This document shows positions 57,851 to 64,000 of a stretch of 64,000 bases of DNA, one piece after another (the first letter of the stretch is position 1; every line of letters begins with the position of its first letter). The position numbers were made by a program, and so were the translations under genes. Under the pieces are notes generated by a model. That model saw only the letters and a program-made list of their open reading frames with translations, was not told the origin of the DNA and ran no database searches. Source of the DNA: Punica granatum (Eukaryota; Streptophyta; Magnoliopsida; Myrtales; Lythraceae); contig NC_045132.1 of NCBI RefSeq assembly GCF_007655135.1, positions 2,356,001 through 2,420,000 of the forward strand, read 5' to 3'.

Positions 57851-58712
57851 TGTTGAGGAGTAAAATGGGATAGATCCCACATCGGAAAAGAAAAGGAATA
57901 TCCATGGATTAATATATGGCTTGGGTACCACCACTTATTAGTTTGAGCTTTTAAGTGGATATGGGCCCGAGCCCGTATAAGCCCAATGGAAATTTAATAT
58001 GGTATCAGAGCCAAAGTACGCCTTATCTTAGTTCGCCTCAAGTGTGGCCTTATTATCAATTACCCCCCTCCTTTCGCCCGAGGTGTAAGAAAAAGTCCAC
58101 CTCGTGGTTAAGTCCCGAGCACGGAAGTCCAGTCTCGGCTCGTAGTCAGTTCTTGAGGGCGGGTGTTCAAGTCCACGTGGCACGTGTAGGTGAAGCGTTA
58201 AAGACACACGTTGCCACGTGAGGGCGGGTGTTAAGAGTTAAGTCCCACATCGAAAATATAAAAGGAATTCCACAAGTTTATAAGAGATTGTGTACCACAA
58301 CCTATCAGCTCGAGTTTTTGGGTTGGACATGGACTCAATCGCTTATAGGCCCAGTGGAAATTTTACATGGTATCAGAGCGGGTTATGCTTCCGCCTGCTC
58401 ATGTGGGCTCACACCATGCCGGATTCGATTTCGAGGTAGCCAAGAGTGCGCCTCATGTTAATCAGGCCCAAGAGTGGTCCGGTCCAGTTCCGAGGTAGCT
58501 AAAAGGTGCACCTCTAGTTAGGCCCGAGTGTGGAGCTCGAGGCTAGTTTGGTATTTGTCCCCCCTTGCCCGAGCACGGAAGAGGATGCCCGGCTCGGGTC
58601 AGTTGTTAAGGGCGGGTGTTTAAGGCACGTGGCACGTGTTGGACCACACGTTGCCACGTGAGGGCGGGTATTGAGATATAAAGTCAGTGTAGGCCTAAGT
58701 GGGTATTTTACA
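57851..58712 (+). mobile_element. TRIM retrotransposon as a tandem with three LTRs, 5-bp target duplication
   Basis: LTR1 is 57851-57999 (TGTTGAGGAG...CCCACATCGG...), LTR2 is 58229-58367 (TGTTAAGAGTTAAGTCCCAC...TTTTACA), and LTR3 is 58669-58712 (internally deleted, ending GGGTATTTTACA). LTR1 and LTR2 are each followed at once by TGGTATCAGAGC, the primer-binding site for initiator tRNA-Met. LTR2 and LTR3 are each preceded by the purine-rich GTGAGGGCGGG. The whole array is flanked by TTTAC (57846-57850 and 58713-58717). The interiors (229 and 301 bp) have no coding capacity, as in TRIMs. No 5S-like region, so it is not Cassandra. Confidence 0.88.
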
Positions 58713-58731
58713 TTTACGAACCTGAATGGAG

Positions 58732-59830
58732 ATGGCATCGACATGCTTAGGCTTATGGGGGGAGGGCCAGCCGCCTGAATCAAACATAAAAGGAGGAAAA
58801 TTTTGACATCCCAGCCACAGTCATCCTCTGGCCGCATTTCATCAATGCCCAGATGGAGTGGTTTGCCAGGAATGCGGTCAACCTATTCCTGCAGGATATG
58901 CATGTGGATGTGAGGATTGCGGTTATTATCGGCACTTGCCGTGCCTCCCCGAGGTACATACTCCCCTCCATCCGCAACACCCTCTTATCCTCAGAGATAC
59001 AGATGATTGCGGAGATAGCTATAGTTGCCAGATCTGTTTATAGAAGGGGAACTGATCTTCCACTGCAACCCTTACAACTTCGACCTATGTGTGGTATTGC
59101 ATGTAAAGGAGCACTCTCGTCTCGCTTGCTCTATTAGTGAACATGCCTGCACCATCTGTGGCAGAAGTGGCGATACCAAGTTCTTCAGGTGCCTGTCTCC
59201 TGGCTGTCCCTGCTTTTGCCATTTCCACTGCATTCCATTTGACGTGCCCAAGTCCATCAAGCACAAGTATCACTATCATCCTCTTACCTTCACCGAGTCC
59301 TACGCTGAAGATGGCAGGGACGAACATTACTGCAACGCCTGTGAAGAAGAGAGAGACCCGAGGGCTGCTGAGTATCGCTGTGAAGAATGCGACTTTACTG
59401 CTCATACTGCTTGGGCTATATCCTAAGTAAATTTACTTAATTCCTGCCACCTCCTCACTCACGGTTGCATCACATTGCGATCTTCCTTCATAATTCCTCC
59501 AATGAGTTTTAGTTCTTAGATGTCATTATAATTTCCTTTTCTATGAAATCTGAACATAATGTACTGATATGAATTAATTTAAATTTGGCCCTTCGGTTCC
59601 GCCAACACTGATTGCAGAGAGGGAGGCTAATCCAGTAACAGTTTCTGTTCCTTCCTGCATAGACCCAGTCCGCATGAAGCTAAACGAACAAGATCGATCG
59701 ACTCCTCGACAAAGAGAATAATCTAATGAAGGATTTGAAAAGAATTTTAGCAAAAGTGGAGAAAACAGAGAGAATGCGTGCTAGGTATTCTGCAATTACA
59801 CAGAGGGAAGAACAGTGCAGAAAAGAATAG
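58732..59830 (+). pseudogene. Type II DC1 pseudogene
   Basis: Homologous throughout to the type II genes at 49538 and 62590, with the same start (ATGGCATCGACA) and DC1 blocks CQECGQ...YGCEDCGYYRHLPC-like, FRCLSPGCPCFCHFHC and CNACEEERDP...YRCEECDFTAHTAW. Lesions: TGA at 58804-58806; TAG after the CQICL codons near 59041 plus a small frameshift and deletion in the second/third DC1 unit; a Cys-to-Trp change in the last unit; CAA-to-TAA at 59424, just before the intron donor; and the intron acceptor TTAG changed to TTCG at about 59591. Exon 2 homology runs to a TAG at 59828-59830. A TRIM sits 19 bp before the start codon. Confidence 0.88.
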
Positions 59831-60046
59831 AATAGGGAAATGAAATCTGTTACTTATATGAACTTCATGCCCTGGAGTGGGGATTTCTGCTGCTTGCTTG
59901 TTTACATACATATTTGTTTTTGTGAAATATCATGTCTTTTGTTATGTCATGGTTGATTGCAATTCGCAACTGCTTGGGACTGAATTTGCAACTGCCTGGA
60001 GAGGGACTCAAAAACTCGACGCGACTTGCCTTCATCCTTCCTTATT

Positions 60047-60542
60047 CATTTTAATTAGGGTAAATTACACTGGTGGTCCAAAAAGTTTTAATAATGTATC
60101 AGGTTGATCCAAAAAGTTTTTTTTGCTATTTGATGGTACAAAATGTTTCAAAGTTGTAACATGATAGTACAAACCGTTATCTCACCTTGACGCCGTCAAG
60201 CGAAGTTGACATGGCCGAAACGTGGCTGACACGTGGCTCTGATATGTTTTTAGGAGTTGATGGAACGTTACATGATGGTTCAAACTCTTTTGAAATTGTC
60301 ACTTAATGGTCCAAAATATTTTATAGATATAACATAATGGTACAAAATATTTCTTTAATTAACTTAAAGGTCCACCATGTCAATGGCGAGATGACGACGT
60401 CAATGGAGAGATAACGGTTTGTACTATCATGTTACAACTTTGAAACATTTTGTACCATCAAGTAGCAAAAAAAACTTATTGGACCGATCTGATACATTAT
60501 TAAAAATTTTTGGACCACCAGTGTAATTTATCATTTTAATTA
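60047..60542. mobile_element. Mutator-like foldback MITE with 10-11-bp target duplication
   Basis: Arms: GGGTAAATTACACTGGTGGT, then GATGGTACAAAATGTTTCAA, then ACAAACCGTTATCTC. The right arm is the inverse of nearly the same sequence over about 130 bp (ACCACCAGTGTAATTTATC at the end). Flanks are CATTTTAATTA at 60047-60057 and again at 60532-60542, which fits a Mutator-type duplication of 10 or 11 bp. Paralogous flank at about 50940 (TCATGTTAATTAAGCAGG) shows the empty site. The internal ~220 bp is non-coding. Confidence 0.82.
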
Positions 60543-60711
60543 AGTCGGTGATTGTTCCTGCCTGCTGCCTGGAGTTATCCATGCTTACTATTAGTGACCA
60601 GTCTAAACTCTTCTGTGGTTTCTACCTGTAAGCAGTTCATGCATCGATTTATATATCCAGCAAAACACACACACACACAACCTTTATGGAAAAGCTGCCA
60701 TCATCAATCAA

Positions 60712-61851
60712 TCAGCGTAACAACTTGGATATTTCATAGAGAACTCGTTCTTCTTCAAGTGCCTCGATTTCCTGCCGTATCTCCTTCAATTTGGTTTCTG
60801 TTCTCTCTTTCTTTGAGCGCAACCTAGGCAACTTGTCTTCATAATAGCGAAGCCATGCCTCTAAGGAGGCACCTCTCTGTAAACAGTCGTTCTCATATGC
60901 TTCAATTAGAGAAGGTAGCTCCTGAAAACCATTAAAAAGAAACATCAATTCATGATGAGTGAGTCAATTTCCAGGCATGCCAAAGTCATGAAACGAGCTA
61001 GGAAATGGAAAATGTCCTTAACGCTGGGTGCCCGTCTGCATATGTAGATGAGAATGAACTTGAACTTGAAAAGAAAGAGAGCAATGAATATGGATTAATA
61101 TTTTGACCTTGGAAATGCCACAAAAGACGTGACAAGCAAAATTGCATTCCTTGCAGTAATAGACCGGAAGATAGGGAGCTCTTTTCTGCTCACAGGCATC
61201 ACAGTAGTGACCATCCCAGTACCCTCCTTCAGCCACTGCTTTTGTATAGACAAGATCGTGGAAATTGTGATTCTCGTGCCTGACTGTCTCCGGAAGAGTA
61301 ATCGGGGCGCAGTGCAAATGAAGAGCATGACCACACTGAGGAATCGCACAAACAAAAGTATGTGAAAGTATCTCAGAGTCAGCGCCGACACCAAAGTCTT
61401 CACCGCAGACGCTGCACCAGGCATCTACAGAGAAACCTACCTTCTCAAAGAGGAAAAGGAGGTGGATGGGATCCCGAAGCTTCAAGGTTGGAACAAGGGC
61501 TGCGCATTCTAGATCCAGGTTGTAGTCGCACTCGCTGCAATGGTACGAGAAGTTTGTGTAATTCTTTCGACAGCAAGAACACCAGTATGTCCTGCAGCTG
61601 CCATCCCCGTCTAACCCGGGATTAAGAATAAGCGGATGTGACGGGTGGAGAGGGTGTTCAATCTGGGGAGCCAACTGCCGCTCCGCACAGGGCTTGTGGA
61701 GGTAGAAATGGCAATCCTCACATCCGTACAGCGGACCTGCTTCAGGGCCGGACCCCCGGATGCACACATGGCATTTGTATGATGTAGATGTATTATTAGC
61801 AGGTTGGATCAATACCAGTGGGTGCTCATGAGAGAAATGTTGAATATCCAT
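60712..61851 (-). CDS. DC1-domain protein, type I, two exons
   Basis: Exon 1 is 61851-61108 and exon 2 is 60921-60712, with a 186-bp GT-AG intron in phase 0; 317 residues. DC1 units: CHVCIRG...YGCEDCHFYLHKPC, CSCCRKN...YHCSECDYNLDLEC, CSVCGED...HALHLHC and CDACEQKRAP...YYCKECNFACHVFC. Exon 2 (ELPSLIEAYENDCLQRG) is almost identical in its first half to that of the type I gene at 48 kb and ends in a Glu/Arg-rich helix. Closest local relative: 48982-47728. Head-to-head with the type II gene at 62590, tail-to-tail with the type II pseudogene. Intact, so probably functional. Confidence 0.9.
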
Positions 61852-62589
61852 CGGTCTGCTGGTAAAGCTTTTTCTGGTTTCCGTGCAATGCGCGTATTCA
61901 ACGATTACTTAGTATAGGATAATGGGTTCCAGAACAAAGACTTCAATATCCTTTCAGTCTTGGTCATTCTTTATAGTAATAATTATAAATCCATTCTCCC
62001 AGAGAGCTTATATTAATGTTTCCTTTGGGTGGAATCAAATTAATTTAATATTTCTGCGAGCATTATTAGCGTAGACTGTGTGCAATGGCACCATATTCAT
62101 GTTCTAGGAATGTAGTATAATAATCAAGTAAGAAAATTTACTCCAAAAGACAAACAACATTTTTTACGTGGAAACTTAACAGTTTCTTCTTCGATATAAT
62201 CAGATGATACAACGCCAATAATCATATAAGAAAGAAAATAATTCTTGGATAGTCCGGATATTCTTCACTAAACAATAGGTGGATAACAGGAACAATCTCA
62301 GCAGAGACTGCGTGCTGGGTAGCCAAATGAGTGCGTGTTGACGAGCGAAATGTATCAAGACTCAGCTTTACAGCACTGGGAATCACCCTTTGAGGTTTCA
62401 CCACGGATCGTATCGTATGTAGCCTTTGTGTTCTTTCTTCCTTAGATTGCAAGCAATCCTCAACTCATCATAGAAAATAGCGGAAGAGAAACAAGACACT
62501 CAACCCTTTCCGGACCTGGGAGAGATCTGGAAGGAGCTGACCAATCCAGCGACGACGACCATACACGTACCGACCAGAAGGAGTCAGAG
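61852..62589. promoter_or_regulatory. Shared upstream region of the right-hand divergent DC1 pair
   Basis: 738 bp between start codons. Contains CAGTCTTGGTCATTCTTTATA (about 61958), GATCGTATCGTATGTAGCC (about 62405) and CACTCAACCCTTTCCGGACC (about 62496), all shared with the intergenic region of the pair at 48-50 kb. Divergent transcription from a common region is inferred from gene orientation and conservation. Confidence 0.55.
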
Positions 62590-63795
62590 ATGGCATCTAC
62601 AGTGCCAGGCGTGTGGGTGGTGCCCCGGACAACGGCCAGAGAAGACACTGACGAAGCAAAAGTTAGGCATCCCAACCACAACCATGCTCTGGCCATATGT
62701 TATCTAGATCTAGATGGAACGGTTTGCCAGGAATGCAGTCAAACTGTCGGAGGACGTGCGTATGGATGTGAGGATTGCGATTATTATCTGCACTTGTGGT
62801 GCCTCCCGAAGGTACATACTCAACTCCATCCGAAACACCCTCTTATCCTCAGATACACAGATGGGGATGGTATGCATCATTGCCAGATCTGTGAATTGGG
62901 AGTGTACCTCACCTTCCACTGTGACCCTTGCGGCTTCCAACTATGCGTTTATTGCATGTCTTTAGCCCCTGCCTGGAGATTCGAACTCGATGGACACCCT
63001 TTTGCATCCATTGAGGTAGGAGTAAATGAAGACTCTCTTGTCGCTAAGTTTTTTCGTGGTCGTGCCTGCCCCATCTGCAGCAAAAGTGGTGATACCAAGT
63101 TCTTCAAGTGCATGTCTCCTGGCTGTTCCAGCTTTTGCCATTTCCACTGCATTCCATTTGACGTGCCCAAGTCCATCAAGCACGAGTATCACTATCATCC
63201 TCTTTCCTTCACCGAGTCTTACGCTGAAGATGGTGGGGTTGTACATTACTGCGACGCGTGCGAAGAAGAGAGAGATCCAGAGGCTCCAGTGTATTGCTGT
63301 GAAGAATGCGACTTTAGTGCTCATACTGCTTGCGCGATATCCAAAGTAAAGTTACTCAATTCCTGCACATCCTATCCTCACCCACGGTCGCATTATATAT
63401 GATCTTCCTTCGTGTATGATTCCTGCTGCAAAGAGCTTTAGTTGTCTTCTTTACATGCCATTGCAATTTCCATTTCCTCTAAATAAATTAGATTCCTTCT
63501 CAATCTCAACATGTACTGATATGGGTAATTTAAACTTGACCCTCAGGTTCTGCCAGCACTGATTGCCGAGAGGGAGGCTAATCCATCAATGGTTCCTGTT
63601 CCTCTCTGCTTAGACCCAGTCCGCACGGAACTAAACAACAAGATCGATCGACTCCTCCACGAAGAGAACTATCACATGGGGAGATTGGAAGAAATTGTAG
63701 CAGAAATGGAGAAAACGGAGACAATGCGTGCTACGTATTCTGCATTTACGCAGAGGGAAGAATACAGCAGAAAAGAATATAATAGAATAAAATAG
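62590..63795 (+). CDS. DC1-domain protein, type II, two exons
   Basis: Exon 1 is 62590-63345 and exon 2 is 63547-63795, with a 201-bp GT-AG intron in phase 0; 334 residues. DC1 units: CQECSQ...YGCEDCDYYLHLWC, CQICELG...FHCDPCGFQLCVYC, CPICSKS...FKCMSPGCSSFCHFHC and CDACEEERDP...YCCEECDFSAHTAC. Exon 2 (VLPALIAEREANP...) continues into a Glu/Lys-rich helical tail with a basic end. Closest local relatives are the gene at 49538 and the pseudogene at 58732. All zinc ligands expected for the four units appear to be present. Confidence 0.9.
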
Positions 63796-63829
63796 AATAG
63801 AACAAGGCAACGAAGTATGTGACGCGAAA

Positions 63830-64000
63830 TCTCATGTCTTCTGTAATGTCATGTTTGATTGCAATCTGCTACTGCCTGCTGAGAAGTAACTCAATTTCCC
63901 GAGACTATGGTTCCTGCTGCAAAGAATTATTCATGCTTGCTATTCTAACAAACTCTGCTGTGCTTTCTATCGATTGATGTCTGCTCTACCTATAAAATAA
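63830..64000 (+). repeat. Conserved 3' flank of the type II DC1 unit (cut by window end)
   Basis: TCATGTCTTCTGTAATGTCATG, AAAGAATTATTCATGCTT and CGATTGATGTCTGCTCTACC match the flank at 50820-51065. By the pattern of the cluster, a minus-strand type I copy is predicted to lie beyond the end of the window. Confidence 0.6.

Noticed and set aside
58000..58011. TGGTATCAGAGC as part of a tRNA gene
   Set aside because: It is the complement of the initiator tRNA-Met 3' end, directly after an LTR, and has no clover-leaf around it. It is a primer-binding site.
57851..58712. Cassandra-type TRIM
   Set aside because: The LTRs are only ~140-150 bp and show no 5S rRNA-like promoter region.

Overview
The window looks like nuclear DNA of a flowering plant, most likely a eudicot. 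It has long AT-rich intergenic DNA, many-exon genes with short GT-AG introns, a plant-type NUP107 gene, plant-specific DUF4220/DUF594 and DC1 (divergent C1) genes, and a dense mix of plant repeats (endogenous pararetrovirus, LINE, SINE, hAT, Mutator-like foldbacks, Helitrons, TRIMs). The species cannot be named from sequence alone. No tRNA, rRNA or CRISPR array was seen.

Layout. 1-6.75 kb: a decayed endogenous pararetrovirus (Caulimoviridae, Petuvirus/florendovirus-like) on the minus strand, broken by stops and by a 5'-truncated LINE with a 14-bp target duplication. 8.07-8.73 kb: a complete non-autonomous hAT element with an 8-bp target duplication. 10.75-12.78 kb (-): an intact single-exon DUF4220/DUF594 membrane protein gene. 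13.4-14.9 kb: two copies of one foldback MITE. 16.1-16.3 kb: a tRNA-derived SINE. 17.9-25.5 kb: a region with Helitron termini at both ends (minus strand) that holds a LINE remnant, a CT-rich block and a ~154-bp tandem repeat. 26.98-39.84 kb (+): a complete 24-exon NUP107 nucleoporin gene (1104 codons), with two GC-AG introns. 41.3-45.6 kb: a Helitron, then a large inverted minisatellite split by a long-TIR element.

45.6-64.0 kb is a DC1-domain gene cluster with a regular plan. Two subtypes alternate: type I on the minus strand and type II on the plus strand. They form head-to-head pairs that share an upstream region, and neighbouring pairs converge tail to tail. Intact pairs are 47.7-50.7 kb and 60.7-63.8 kb. 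The middle pair is dead: its type I member is a short deletion remnant at 51.9-52.1 kb and its type II member at 58.7-59.8 kb is a pseudogene. The intergenic region of that dead pair has been stretched from about 0.6 kb to 6.6 kb by Helitrons, Mutator-like foldbacks and a three-LTR TRIM. A 3' flank with no gene at 45.6-46.1 kb marks a further lost type II copy. The array appears to have grown by duplication of a whole divergent gene-pair unit. This is the most interesting structure in the window.

NUP107 (nuclear pore scaffold) is a housekeeping gene. DUF4220 and DC1 proteins are plant families of poorly known role. Nothing indicates that these three loci work together; they are neighbours in a repeat-rich region.
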